A stretch of 64,000 nt of DNA from Anarhynchus alexandrinus (GCA_008711295.1 VUYV01000004.1:1182751-1246750); one strand, 5' to 3'. Shown: positions 37,101-45,874, counted from the first letter of the stretch. Numbers and translations: made by a program. The notes: a model not told the origin generated them from the letters alone.

Positions 37101-38848
37101 ACAGACTTGCTACTGGCCAAGGGCAAGCTGACAAGCGATGTTGATAGTGTCTCCATAATAAAATATTTAAGAAGGGGTAAAAACTGCTGCACAATCAGCA
37201 GCTGTGAGAGAGGAATGAGAATATGTAAGAGAAACAACGCTGCAGACACCAAGGTCAGTGAAGGAGGGAGAGGAGGTGCTCCAGGTGCTGAAGCAGAGAT
37301 CCCCTGCAGCCTGTGGAGGTCCACTGTGGCGCAGATATCCAATCTGCAGCCCATGGAGGACCCCGCGCCAGAGCAGGGTGTGCCTGAAGGACACTGTGAC
37401 CCCGTGGAGAGGTGCCCATGCCAGAGCAGGTTTGCTGGCAGGACCTGTGGCCATGTGGGGGACCCACGCTGGAGCAGTCTGTTCCTGAAGGACTGCGCCC
37501 TGTGGAAAGGACCCACGGTGCAGCAGTTTGTGTAAAACTGCAGCCTGTGGGAAGGACCTATGTTGGAAAAGTTTATGAAGGAGCTGCTGGAATAGGGGAA
37601 GAGCATGAGGAAGAAGGAGCCGCACAGACAACACATGATGACTCTGGGAGTGAAGCTGTGCCCAGGGACAAGGGAGGGGCAGGGGGGAAGGTGTTTTTAG
37701 ATTTGTTCTTGTTTCTCATTATCCTACTCCATTGTTAACTGGCAACAGATTAATTTCCCCGAGTTGAGCCTGTTTTGCTCATGACAGTAACTGCTGATCT
37801 CCCTGTCCTTATCTTGACCCACAAGCCTTTCATCATATTTATTTCTCCCCCTGTCCAGTTGAGGAGGGGCAGTGACAGAGCAGCTTAGTGGGCACCAGGT
37901 GTCTAGCCAAGGTTAACCCACCACAAACACATACAAAATCCTGAGGTACCAGTTCTTACCCGAACATTTAATAAGGCTGGAGTTGATACAGTCTCTGGTT
38001 CTTGTTTCACAGCAGCTGTGGCCTCAGTCTCCAAGCCTAGTTCTAATGCACTAAGTGGCACTGACTGCAGAGGAAAGAAAGTAAAAGCATCAGGAAAGAC
38101 ACATTAGTAGGGAAAAAAACCTTAAGACTAAATATCCACCTACAAAATGGAAGTTAATGGGGGAAGTCCTTAACTATGCTCATTAACAAAGATTTCACTG
38201 AAAATAAAGATCATCAAGTGGTTGATTTCACATTCAAAGAATTTAAACATACGACACCTTGTTAGTTAACTGTCATGAAAACAGTTTTGTGATGTCACTG
38301 TTCAACATACTACTGTTCCCAGTCTATGTCTGAAATGGTTATGTTCTTGCAGATTGAAAGCTGTCATGGAGCTTAAACACCATGTTATATTACACTTTTT
38401 GCCCATTTTACAGGAGCGCAGCTAGACTCCTGTGATATTAGAGTTCTCCATGGATACATGACAGCATAACTTCTGGGCTTTAAATGGGGGTAAGTATATT
38501 TATGTTTATAATGACCTCAGTAGTGTATTTCACATTACTTTTTTTGTATAAAAGTTTAAAATTAATTAACAATTCATTTTCTAACCTCAATACTACAAAG
38601 CAAGAAATTTATGAAAACTCCATGTTCTTTAACCATTTGCTATGGACACCCCCCCCCCAATTCATCAAGTACAAGCTCCTATGCCCTCTAGCAAATGACT
38701 ATGTTCTTGTTTTAACCTGCTGAACAGCTGGAGTTGGTGCTGGATTTGCAAGAACCACGTCCGGCGAGTCAATATCAAATAGATCATTTGGACTGATTCC
38801 ACTCTCACTCAAAGCAGCAAGCAACAGATCTTGTCCTGGCTCCACCAT
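13037..38848 (-). CDS. SBNO1: SBNO1, strawberry notch homologue 1, complete coding region (31 coding exons)
   Basis: This is a nuclear DECH-box helicase-like ATPase, the vertebrate orthologue of Drosophila strawberry notch, linked to Notch and transcriptional regulation. The spliced frame has 1391 codons plus stop, against 1393 residues in human. From N to C it shows a Thr/Val-rich low-complexity N terminus, an acidic stretch (about 222-234), the Walker A loop [11 protein letters not shown] (319-329, Lys326), the DECH box (435-438), an acidic Ser/Asp-rich linker (about 710-773), a basic patch [11 protein letters not shown] (about 781-795), helicase motif VI-like [11 protein letters not shown] (974-984), and a Gln-rich C terminus ending ITNFNNA. 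All exon junctions keep frame. All introns are GT-AG except the one after coding exon 3. One intron is U12-type. The start is the first ATG, giving [10 protein letters not shown] as in human. Confidence 0.96.
14109..14302 (-). CDS. SBNO1: SBNO1 coding exon 30 (residues 1280-1344)
   Basis: It encodes [19 protein letters not shown] through [12 protein letters not shown]. The Cys-rich segment is conserved in human. Confidence 0.96.
15088..15164 (-). CDS. SBNO1: SBNO1 coding exon 29 (residues 1255-1279)
   Basis: It encodes [17 protein letters not shown] and then ADTCTHAYW. The Trp codon is split TG|G. Confidence 0.94.
15878..16015 (-). CDS. SBNO1: SBNO1 coding exon 28 (residues 1209-1254)
   Basis: It encodes [19 protein letters not shown] through DLKKKYKK. 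Confidence 0.95.
16465..16557 (-). CDS. SBNO1: SBNO1 coding exon 27 (residues 1178-1208)
   Basis: It encodes [19 protein letters not shown] and then [12 protein letters not shown]. Confidence 0.95.
16772..16866 (-). CDS. SBNO1: SBNO1 coding exon 26 (residues 1146-1177)
   Basis: It encodes [17 protein letters not shown] and then [15 protein letters not shown]. The donor is ACA|GTAAGTT. Confidence 0.95.
16946..17092 (-). CDS. SBNO1: SBNO1 coding exon 25 (residues 1097-1145)
   Basis: It encodes [18 protein letters not shown] through [12 protein letters not shown]. Confidence 0.95.
17274..17319. repeat. 13-bp perfect inverted repeat with 20-nt loop, SBNO1 intron
   Basis: The arms TGTTGCTAGGAAT (17274-17286) and ATTCCTAGCAACA (17307-17319) are perfect reverse complements. 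They flank 20 nt and would form a stable hairpin in the pre-mRNA or DNA. Confidence 0.85.
17349..17423 (-). CDS. SBNO1: SBNO1 coding exon 24 (residues 1072-1096)
   Basis: It encodes [15 protein letters not shown] and then [10 protein letters not shown] 13-bp inverted repeat lies just downstream in the next intron. Confidence 0.95.
17959..18058 (-). CDS. SBNO1: SBNO1 coding exon 23 (residues 1039-1071)
   Basis: It encodes [18 protein letters not shown] and then [15 protein letters not shown]. Confidence 0.95.
18547..18618 (-). CDS. SBNO1: SBNO1 coding exon 22 (residues 1015-1038)
   Basis: It encodes [16 protein letters not shown] and then SRFNFDNK, 24 whole codons. Confidence 0.95.
18719..18831 (-). 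CDS. SBNO1: SBNO1 coding exon 21, motif VI (residues 977-1014)
   Basis: It encodes [17 protein letters not shown] through [17 protein letters not shown] carries the arginines of helicase motif VI. Confidence 0.96.
19117..19190 (+). mobile_element. CR1 LINE 3'-end remnant (plus orientation)
   Basis: The sequence GGACTTGATCTTAAAGGTCC then TTCCAACCTCAGCAATTC and the ATTCTACGATTCTATG end are the CR1 3' tail with its 8-bp terminal repeats. About 75 bp remain. It is inserted in an SBNO1 intron in antisense orientation to the gene. Confidence 0.88.
19306..19441 (-). CDS. SBNO1: SBNO1 coding exon 20 (residues 932-976)
   Basis: It encodes [20 protein letters not shown] through [12 protein letters not shown], leading into motif VI. 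Confidence 0.96.
20218..20349 (-). CDS. SBNO1: SBNO1 coding exon 19 (residues 888-931)
   Basis: It encodes [18 protein letters not shown] through [10 protein letters not shown], 44 whole codons, apparently unchanged from human. Confidence 0.96.
21243..21412 (-). CDS. SBNO1: SBNO1 coding exon 18 (residues 831-887)
   Basis: It encodes [18 protein letters not shown] through [13 protein letters not shown]. Confidence 0.94.
21497..21667 (-). CDS. SBNO1: SBNO1 coding exon 17 (residues 774-830)
   Basis: It encodes [19 protein letters not shown], then [17 protein letters not shown], then a variable Ser/Thr tail. The Lys-rich run is a likely nuclear localisation signal. Confidence 0.94.
21964..22161 (-). 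CDS. SBNO1: SBNO1 coding exon 16, acidic linker (residues 708-773)
   Basis: It encodes [16 protein letters not shown] followed by a Ser/Asp/Glu-rich disordered tract that includes [14 protein letters not shown]. The acceptor is GAATTAG|GTGAAG. Confidence 0.94.
22734..22885 (-). CDS. SBNO1: SBNO1 coding exon 15 (residues 657-707)
   Basis: It encodes [18 protein letters not shown] through [12 protein letters not shown]. It ends in a Ser/Asn-rich stretch and a basic cluster. Confidence 0.94.
23568..23665 (-). CDS. SBNO1: SBNO1 coding exon 14 (residues 625-656)
   Basis: It encodes [17 protein letters not shown] through ELNDFVSTA, the first strand of the C-terminal helicase-like lobe. Confidence 0.95.
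23873..24055 (-). CDS. SBNO1: SBNO1 coding exon 13 (residues 564-624)
   Basis: It encodes [16 protein letters not shown] through [10 protein letters not shown], a helical linker rich in basic and aromatic residues. Confidence 0.95.
25317..25470 (-). CDS. SBNO1: SBNO1 coding exon 12 (residues 512-563)
   Basis: It encodes [18 protein letters not shown] through [11 protein letters not shown]. Confidence 0.95.
26747..26852 (-). CDS. SBNO1: SBNO1 coding exon 11 (residues 477-511)
   Basis: It encodes [18 protein letters not shown] through FIQAVER. Together with the end of exon 10 (SAT/GASEP) it covers a helicase motif III-like segment. Confidence 0.95.
26932..27067 (-). CDS. SBNO1: SBNO1 coding exon 10, DECH box (residues 432-476)
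   Basis: It begins [16 protein letters not shown], the Walker B (DECH) motif, and ends ARVVYASAT. It starts directly after the U12-type acceptor. Confidence 0.96.
27068..27606 (-). other. SBNO1: U12-type (minor spliceosome) intron of SBNO1
   Basis: The donor GTATCCTTT (27598-27606) matches the U12-class GT-AG consensus. A branch-site-like TTCCTTAAT lies at 27078-27086, with the presumed branch A 11 nt from the intron end. The acceptor is TTCAG|ATTGTA. Splicing is phase 0, between DFDGV and IVFDECH. A nearer CAG at 27073-27075 would break the frame. Confidence 0.88.
27607..27768 (-). CDS. SBNO1: SBNO1 coding exon 9 (residues 378-431)
   Basis: It encodes [20 protein letters not shown] through [12 protein letters not shown], 54 whole codons. 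It ends at a U12-type donor, GTATCCTTT. Confidence 0.96.
28706..28796 (-). CDS. SBNO1: SBNO1 coding exon 8 (residues 347-377)
   Basis: It encodes [19 protein letters not shown] and then [11 protein letters not shown]. The Trp codon is split TG|G across the left junction. Confidence 0.95.
28939..29072 (-). CDS. SBNO1: SBNO1 coding exon 7, Walker A loop (residues 303-346)
   Basis: It carries the nucleotide-binding loop [11 protein letters not shown] with Lys326 and then [18 protein letters not shown]. Acceptor CTACAG, donor GTAAGT. Confidence 0.96.
29146..29960. mobile_element. Old degenerate LINE-like repeat (CR1/L3-type), SBNO1 intron
   Basis: The stretch begins AACATCCTATTGGATGAGACC and continues with words such as CTAGCCTTGTTAGTCTC, TGACCATTTTAGTTGTCC and TGTGGGCCCACTGCAATACA. 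These resemble a widespread amniote CR1/L3-type repeat read antisense. The copy is degraded, with no intact frame. Its ends are approximate and the family name is from memory. Confidence 0.5.
30075..30235 (-). CDS. SBNO1: SBNO1 coding exon 6 (residues 249-302)
   Basis: It encodes [15 protein letters not shown] through [11 protein letters not shown], the start of the ATPase domain. Confidence 0.95.
30697..31150 (-). mobile_element. CR1 LINE fragment (5'-truncated, minus orientation)
   Basis: The plus strand starts AGAATCGTTTAGGTTGG and runs through typical antisense CR1 text. The minus strand retains an ORF2 C-terminal frame with [18 protein letters not shown] and [18 protein letters not shown]. 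It lies in the intron before SBNO1 coding exon 6, in the sense orientation of the gene. Confidence 0.92.
31788..31884 (-). CDS. SBNO1: SBNO1 coding exon 5 (residues 217-248)
   Basis: It encodes [19 protein letters not shown] and then [13 protein letters not shown]. The Glu/Asp tract is conserved in human. The donor is T|GTACGA and the split codon is Leu (T|TA). Confidence 0.93.
33017..33117 (-). CDS. SBNO1: SBNO1 coding exon 4 (residues 183-216)
   Basis: It encodes [12 protein letters not shown] through MRSFSPTM. The acceptor is CTTTTGTAG and the donor is ATG|GTAAGT. Confidence 0.93.
33494..33538 (-). other. SBNO1: Candidate 45-nt cassette exon in SBNO1 intron 3
   Basis: On the minus strand a TTTTACAG acceptor and an AACCAG|GTAAGTTC donor enclose exactly 45 nt. 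In the phase required by exon 4 the segment reads [14 protein letters not shown] without an internal stop. Joined to the T that ends exon 3 here, its first codon would become TAA. It may therefore be a poison exon, or exon 3 may end elsewhere. Confidence 0.45.
35249..35558 (-). CDS. SBNO1: SBNO1 coding exon 3 (residues 80-182), donor not canonical
   Basis: The acceptor is TTGCTAG|CAACCACC. It encodes a Thr/Val/Ile-rich segment and then [18 protein letters not shown] and [10 protein letters not shown]. To join exon 4 in frame the exon must end in phase 1. The only phase-1 positions near the end of similarity lack GT: the best is GCAGCAT|ATGAGT, which is a GTGAGT-type donor with A in place of the first G. 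The end coordinate is therefore inferred. Confidence 0.8.
35795..36456 (+). mobile_element. Solitary ERV LTR with target-site duplication TATGG
   Basis: A TG...CA element runs from TGTCCTGGTTTGAG (35800) to ACCATAACA (36451). It is flanked by perfect 5-bp repeats TATGG at 35795-35799 and 36452-36456. The interior resembles common avian LTRs, including an ATCCGTTTATACTTCAACCC region near the 3' end. No retroviral coding sequence adjoins it, so it is a solo LTR left by recombination. It is antisense to SBNO1. Confidence 0.85.
36987..37929 (+). mobile_element. Solitary ERV LTR of about 0.94 kb with internal degenerate repeats
   Basis: It starts TGTATTGGGTTTACGTGGC and ends in a CCCACCACAAACA region. 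Candidate 5-bp flanks are TATAC (36982-36986) and CATAC (37930-37934), four of five bases identical. The middle holds several imperfect modules built on CCCACGCTGGAGCAG and CTGCAGCCTGTGG. An ATTAATTTCCCCGAGT-type segment near the 3' end is where this LTR family normally has its poly(A) region. Open frames across it are by-products of the repeat. Confidence 0.8.
37960..38064 (-). CDS. SBNO1: SBNO1 coding exon 2 (residues 45-79)
   Basis: It encodes [15 protein letters not shown] through PALLNVR, 35 whole codons. Acceptor CTGCAG, donor GTAAGA. The left intron carries two LTRs. Confidence 0.95.
38717..38848 (-). CDS. SBNO1: SBNO1 coding exon 1 (residues 1-44)
   Basis: It begins [17 protein letters not shown] and ends TPAVQQ. 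The acceptor (TTTTTTAG) is 0-2 nt upstream of the ATG, so the 5' UTR lies in a separate exon more than 5.5 kb away. The donor is CAG|GTTAAA. Confidence 0.95.
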
Positions 38849-38850
38849 CT

Positions 38851-41800
38851 CTAAAAAATTAGAACCATAAATACAAGTTACATTTAATTTTCATTTATTT
38901 TGTGCACACACACTCACATTTAAAGTTCCTTTTCCTGGATTTAAGGGCATACGTGACACCGGCTCTTGTAGACAAAGTTTCACTTTCTAGATTTGCTCTG
39001 GCTCTTTTGTTCATTTACATTTTTCCTCATTTTTTTTTTATCTTTTCAATATACCCACTATATTTAGAAGCCATAAGAATGAAATAGTTTACTACACAAA
39101 ATGCTGTTCTACCCATAACCTTAAAAAGAAAAAAAAAAAAAAGCCTTTTCTAGTCTTCATCACACTACATTTTTAAGCATTACAAGAAATACCAAGAGGC
39201 AAAAATGGTGAGACTGTATTATGCTAATGATGTGTCTTTGTCAGTGAAGCACACTGCACGAGGGAAGCACAATTAAAACTCGTTTAGTTTATCTTGCAAC
39301 AACAAGTTAGCGATAAAAAGCTTATAAGGAAAGCTTTTATTTCTTGCTTGCCATTACATAAGGTACTAATTCACTCATTGAAGAAATTTTGGTTTGCATA
39401 GTGGAAAGAACAAGTGTACCACTATTATAGTATGTTAACTACATATTAAATAGGACACTAACATCAGGTCACAGGCTCCTTTATGCATAGGACAAGCAAA
39501 ATTAATTTCAAGAAGTTATTCTAGAACGTGTAAAAACTTATTAAAAAAGCCAAATACTCAGTGTTTTAAGATGAAGAGGAAGATAATGTGTTTTGCTTCC
39601 TTAAGAAGGAAGCCCATTTGCCCTAATACTAAGACAAAAATTAAGTGAGTCCACATAACTTGAGCTGTTGCTTACATATTCTACGATACACCTCAAGTAG
39701 AAATTAATTTCACTTATTCTCCACAACCCCTGTAATGCCCACTGGTAACAAAACATCAAAAACTAACAAAGCTGAGCACCTACTCTAAAGCAGGTAATAG
39801 GACAAAAAAAAGTTTACTGGCATTTTAGATACACTCATTCAGACTCTAAAACAGCATTCATTTGCTTATCCTTCTCTACGTGTACAGCTAAGCCACATCC
39901 AGCTGGTTGGTCACACACATTACTTAGCACATTTGGCAGAACAGGTAATTCTTGTAATAAATAAAGCCTCAGGCACTTAATTCTTATTCTTCCTAGTTTT
40001 AGCCTCTCCAATAGTAGGGAAAGACCTTTTAGTGGACTAATACTGAGATAGTGGCACAATTGAAATAGTGGATATAAGATACTGGGACAAGGGAAGATAC
40101 ACTTTTAAGCATCGAAGACTGTACTACCCAAAAGAACAGCAAAGCCACACACAATAATTGGTGGGGCTGCTACTGACCACACGCAATTCCACTAAACATC
40201 ACTTGCTGTGTCAGAACTAGAGTCTACTTTGTTTCTTTTAAAGGCATTTGAGGTGATGAGGTAAAGTGGTAGAACGGCCTGGTTTATAGTGATCAGGTAC
40301 AGAAGATACTAAGAAATAGTAAGACATCTAGCAGATTTAATTAACATGGCAGCTCCTTCAAAGGATGTCACCTCCCACTAGTCTGTATCCCAGAACCCTG
40401 AATGGGTCAAGAAAAATGAGTAAGAACAGACTGTTAGCTTTACCTTTCAGAAGGATTAAGCCTCCCGTCTCAAAAAAAAAAGGGACTACACATATATATA
40501 AATTGGGTAGGATAAAACCTTAATTTTCATCAGACTAAAATATTAACAGCAATCATCATATCTAACTTTAGAAGCTTACAGCATTGTTTACTAATTAGAA
40601 ACAGGTGAGAGGGGAAGATTAAGTCTGTAGATGAAGTTTTAGGTTATCAGTACTTTTGGTGTTAGGAACTTACGAGCAGCCATTGAAGGTGAATTTCTCT
40701 ACAGGAGGGGAATTAACACGGGTTACCCCCTCAAACCAGCAGCTCTGAAGCACTTTACAATTGTAACTTTACAGTATCAGTTTGGGAAAGATGCACAAAC
40801 ACTCAAAAACATCTAAATGGACAAAGGAAAAAAAATGTCATTATTTAGTCTTCATGTAGTTTTGATCACGCCATCTTTAAAAGAAAGTATGACTAGAATT
40901 TCATTGAGAGATAAGTGGCTATACTGAAGAAACAGAAAGTCAGAAGCTTGGGGCTGTTTACTTAAAAGAGAACTAGGACCAAAAAATGACTCAAGGTAAC
41001 TTCTTGTCTAATCTTACAATATACAAGGGAAAGGCCTTTCTATGAATTTCAGACTCAAAGCAAAAACCAAGGCTAGAAAAAACCCCACACCAACATCACA
41101 CAAAAACACATCTTCCTCAACCATCCTAAAATGGTGCCACAACCTATCAAGGCTGTTTCAAGTCAAGTTTTACACATCCACAATAACACTGAAGTCTACA
41201 TTTTTTAACCTTTAAAAGCATAACTGCTTGGATATCTTGAGATAGTCTCACCCAGTTCAGAAAAAAACATTCACAGCAGTAATATTTTAATTGCTTACTT
41301 CAAAGCTCTCACTAGATGACTACTTATAAAGACTAATACAGCAATTCCTACAATTCCAGAATAAGTATCTTCAGTTTAGAAGCATCCCTTTCTTAGTAGA
41401 GTTGTTTTCACAAAAGAAATCCCCCAGCTGCATCTCTCTCATTCATGCTAACCCCGATTTTAAATATCTTAAAAATTAGTGGTTGCTAACAATCCAGCAA
41501 AAAGCTAAGTAAAACAGCAGCAATTGTTTGTCTGTCAGACAGTTTGGGCAGTGAAATTTTGACTAGTTTCACTTATTTTGTTTCTGTACACTAGGAACAA
41601 AGCTGCATTGTTTGAAACTGGAACAAAAGGAATTCTGAACTTCTAGAATTTTTACATTAAAAAATCACTGAATACTTAGCACCAATTTTGGGCTTTGCGA
41701 AACTTCCAAGCACCACTGCTGTGTCCCTCCCCTCCGTATAGTTTTACTTTATTTAGGAAATTAAATGAGGGAAAAAAAATACAGCAGAAGCTACATTGTG

Positions 41801-44800
41801 ATAGCTTAGTTTATTTTTTGTGACATATGCTGGTCAAGCCTAAAACATTATCAAGCTGAAACAGCTCCATAATCTTACAAGGTAGGAGGCTCCTTAGTTA
41901 ACATAAGTGAAAGCAACTTTATCAAGCTCTGCAGCTCAGCTTTGGCAATACTATATAAGGACCTGTTTGCCACATCTTAAAAATCTCCAAAAGAAAATAC
42001 ATATAAAAAAAAAAGTTGTGAATATTACAAGCTGTTCCCTCAGCACTTCACCAGTCGAAGAACTGTTCTGAGAATGCAGAATTTTGCAGATAAGGTTGTC
42101 TATGCTTAGTCAGGCTGTCCAATGTCACTAAGCAAGAATCAACCTGCTAGGTAAAACTAAAAAAACATATTTATAAAATTTCAACAGTAGTAGTATCTCA
42201 ATTATTTCCTTTGTATTAAGAGAAAAATATAAACTGCTGCCATTTCAGGAAGGGCTATCAAAACACACCAAGCATTTTTGTGAGGTGCTCTTCTGCTGGA
42301 GAGTATAGCCTAAAACTTTGATAAAAAGACAGTTTTGGTACCAGTGCACATTATGTAAATACTTTCTGATTTAAAGATACAAAACCAGAATGCCATGTTT
42401 AATATTATGTCATGTATCCATGCCAACCTGCCTTTCTCCTTCCCTCCATTTTAGCTTTGGTACAAAGAAGCAAAACAACAACAAAAAAATTCTAAAACAC
42501 ATGTCGAGCAACCTGCTCTCAGTTTCCCCCTAAGAAAAATAATGGTAGAATCCTAAACAATGAAAAAGCTTTTGATTTTTAAGTCTGTGAGTTACACACT
42601 GTAACACTGTATACCTGAAGGACTTATTTAAAAATCATAATGAACTACAGTATCGCAACTTTGCCAAAATCAGACATCACGATCAACTAGGCACAGCTAT
42701 TTCCAAACCCTTCAGACAACTGGCCTCTGTGGTGTACCCAACCTGCAAACTTAGGTTTTAATGCCTGGCCTGGGACGGTGGTGTGGTTAAGCAACTCTTG
42801 TTTTCCTTTTTATTAGAAGGGTTTTTCCCACTGGCTTTCTGAGCAATACATGTCACTTGAACTATACTGGAAGCCATTTAAAATATCACACAAATTCTGA
42901 TGTAGTTGAGAGGAGACGTGTATGTCCCCCAAATTCTCTGGCTGTCTAAACTGTGACCTATTATCAACCTAAAAATGTCACATCTCCGTTTGCAGCCTCT
43001 CACAATAGAGGTGTAAGGGCTGCTAACCCCCAATCCCACACAACAAGATTCTCTGGATATCCAGATGGGTTCTGCTCATCTCACAGCTTTTGGCTCCAGA
43101 AGGCAACCTCAGTTACAACAAAAAAGAAAAAACCCCAGCCAACCTAATCCCTTCTGGTCATTTCCAAGTCACCATTCAATCAAAGAGTAAAACACTAATT
43201 ACTGAACTCACCCATCCTTACACACTTTAACCTCAAGACTAGTAGTTAACATTGCATTTAAATGTGCAAAGTTAACTTTGATTTTTGTGAAAATTATTCC
43301 AGTCCTGTAAAAAACATACCAGTTTTTCAAAAGCTGGTTACCTCTCTAAAGTCAAAGCTTGTAAGGACACGAGGTACAGTTCAGGATACTGTGGGGTTCA
43401 ACTCTGCTTCAAAGCTCTCTTATTACTGTTTTATAAAATATACAGTAGTTCAGGATACACAGTCTAAAAATGTGAAATTCAGAAGTTGTTAAAGAGACTA
43501 AACAATGCAATGATTTTGCACAAAATCAGCTTTCATACTAAATGGTTGGAGGTGATAATTTTACCGGTAGTAAAAGTTTTTAAGAAGTAAAAACCCAGAA
43601 GAGATAAGAACAGTATCTGAACGCTGAACCCTTCCCTAGTTTTGGCCTGAGTGACAGTCCTAGGTGTATCTCAAAGCACAAGAAATGCATTAACCATATC
43701 TGCTACCTACTTCAAAAGCTTTTAAAGTAGCTATCAGTCAGTTCTGACACCAAAGAGCTTGTCTGGACAACAAGACAAACTGCCCACATTTTATTTTTAA
43801 AGACTAAGATTGCATTAAAATATAACACATTATGCCAGCAAGGAAGATATAGAAAAACAATCTAAATGTCATGCTGTTACACAACTTCTGCCACAGTAAA
43901 TTCTTTGCTTTACATCATCAACCCGAGTTTTTCAATTTTAGGGGAGAAGCTTGCAAAACTTCATATATATTTAAATAATTTTAATCCAGACACAACCTAT
44001 GTACTCTAAAAGCCAAATAGTCTATCACTAAGTTAAGAATTAACTCTAGAGCAAGTGGAAAAAAAAAAAAAGAAATTAGTAGCGTGAACAAACGACACTA
44101 TCTAAAGTTATCTAATACATCAATTCAACCTTTTTTTTTTTCAGCGTTTAAACAATCAGCCTGATTTTTAACAGGTATATAACATCTAAAACCAGCCTAC
44201 GAGTACCTGGAAGAAAGTACAACAGTCCGAATTTATACTCTCAAACACAGCGTGGAACCTGGTCAGNAAAAACAACGAGAAAAAAAAAAAAAAAAAAAGA
44301 AGAAAAACCCACAAGGCCTCTTCCCCTTCAGAGTGTAAGGGCATTTTTATGTTAAGCAATTACTCACCCTAGCAACCTCTGTTTGAGGTGCGCTCGTTAA
44401 GAGCGGCTGGACTTTGAGGCCGGGTCTGTCGCTGCGGCGCTCGGCCCCACCGCTGGCTCCCCGGGAGCTGCGGGGGCCCCCGGAGGGCCGGGCGGGGAAG
44501 GGGGGTGGGGGTGTCCCCGGCTCCCGGCCTCGCCACCTTCCCCACCAACACGTGTTCGCGACATAAACTTCCGGGTTGGGCCAGAATTGGCTGCGTAATT
44601 GTGTCCCATGCGCGACTTTTTGTTTTCAGACCTTCGCCTCTTTAAAGATCCCCTTAATAGCATCAGGATGGCGGGGAAGGGCGAAAGGGTTGCGCCTCAC
44701 GACTGCCTTTACAGCCACTCAAGCACCATAAATCACCCCCCCCACCACCTCCCCCCCGCCCCGATTCACCACAGCGGCTCCATTTCAAACCTTAACAATT

Positions 44801-45358
44801 AACCCACAAAGGCGAGCGGCGCGGACCCGGCGGAGAGACGCCGCCGTCCCGATGCCATTTTGCCCGAGCAAGGCGGAGGGGGAAAGGGGGGAGCGAGCCC
44901 AGCCCCACCGCCGCCCCCCCACCCCCGCGCCGCCAGCTCCGCCAACCGCTACCGAAACGCATCCCCGGAGCTGGAGAGGGGGGGGGCTTCGCCGCCCGCC
45001 CAAGCGGCCCCACCGCCCCCACACGCCCTTCGGCACAAAGTTTTGCCCGACTCCCGAGGAAACGGCGGCTCCGCCGAGGCAGCGGCGCCCTCCCCCGCAC
45101 GCCGCGCCGCTCCCGGCCCACCAGGGACCCCCGGCGGGGGCGGCCGACCCCAGGCTGAGGGGCCGAGGGAGACGCGGAGCTCGCTACCGGCACGGCGGCC
45201 TCCCTCACGGACACCTTCCCCCCACACACACCACCGCGGGCCCCGCCGCCTAAGGGGAGGCGACCCCCGGGGGCGCCGCGGCGGCCCCACCGCGCAGGGA
45301 GAGCGCCGAGGCGGCCAAGCAAGCCCGCCGCCAGGCGAAAGGGGGAAGCAGTACTCAC
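38851..45358 (-). other. SBNO1: SBNO1 intron between the 5' UTR exon and coding exon 1
   Basis: No coding exon was found in these 6.5 kb. The sequence is AT-rich in its left five-sixths, with poly-A runs (a long one at about 44278-44298) and a single undetermined base at 44266. The last kilobase merges into the CpG island and may contain an alternative first exon ending at 44368. Confidence 0.7.
44368..44600 (-). other. SBNO1: Candidate alternative 5' UTR exon of SBNO1
   Basis: On the minus strand a strong donor (GCTAGG|GTGAGTAA) closes GC-rich sequence at 44368. No acceptor is evident upstream, so this is most likely an alternative first exon with its own start site. The 5' boundary is arbitrary. 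Confidence 0.35.
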
Positions 45359-45450
45359 TCTCTCTCGCTCTCGGTCCCCCCGCGGCCGGTCCTGGAAGTC
45401 TCCGCCGCTGGCCCCGCCAGATCGGAAGANCGCGCTCCGCGCCACGTGAC
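45359..45450 (-). other. SBNO1: Candidate 5' UTR exon 1 of SBNO1
   Basis: A good donor (GAGAGA|GTGAGTAC) lies at 45358 on the minus strand, inside the CpG island and next to an E-box. The transcription start is not determinable; the right boundary is approximate. One undetermined base lies at 45430. Confidence 0.45.
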
Positions 45451-45824
45451 CCGTCCCCCTCCACCCTGGCCTCCCGAGTCACGTGGCCAGCTGCCGCCGC
45501 CGCCACCGTCTCGCGCCCATCCCCCCCCTCCCCTACCACCGCCGCCACCGCCGCCGGCCTTTGGCGCGCGCTCCCCGCGTTCCCCCGTCACGTGACATGG
45601 CGCTCCTCGTTTCTCCCCGCCCCAGCAGCAGGGGAAGGCAGCAAGCTCTCCCCAAAAAAAACCCAAAACCGGGCGTCTCCAGTGTCCTCAAAAAGCGACG
45701 TCCCCGCGGGCGGGCCTAGTACCAGGGCGGCGGCCAGAGTCGAGACCGGCGATCCAGGCCCGGTTCCCGGTGGGGGGGGAGGGGGAGGGGAAGGCGGAGG
45801 CGAACGGCTGCACGCGGTCACGTG
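45443..45824. promoter_or_regulatory. Cluster of four CACGTG E-boxes
   Basis: The sites are at 45443-45448, 45480-45485, 45589-45594 and 45819-45824. The third is embedded in GTCACGTGAC, a USF/TFE-type palindrome, and the fourth in GTCACGTGAT. Spacings are 37, 109 and 230 bp. USF, MITF/TFE or MYC/MAX are the families expected to bind. Confidence 0.8.
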
Positions 45825-45874
45825 ATCCCGGCTCCCCAAGATGGCGGCTGCCGCGAGGACGCGACAGGCGGGGC

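Noticed and set aside
37011..37535. 174-residue plus-strand open frame
   Set aside because: It lies wholly within the solo LTR and follows its internal repeat modules. Such LTRs do not normally encode protein.
44860..45825. 321-residue plus-strand open frame across the CpG island
   Set aside because: It is Pro/Ala/Arg/Gly-rich, runs across the SBNO1 promoter and includes undetermined bases. Long stop-free frames are expected in such GC-rich DNA. No domain is recognisable.
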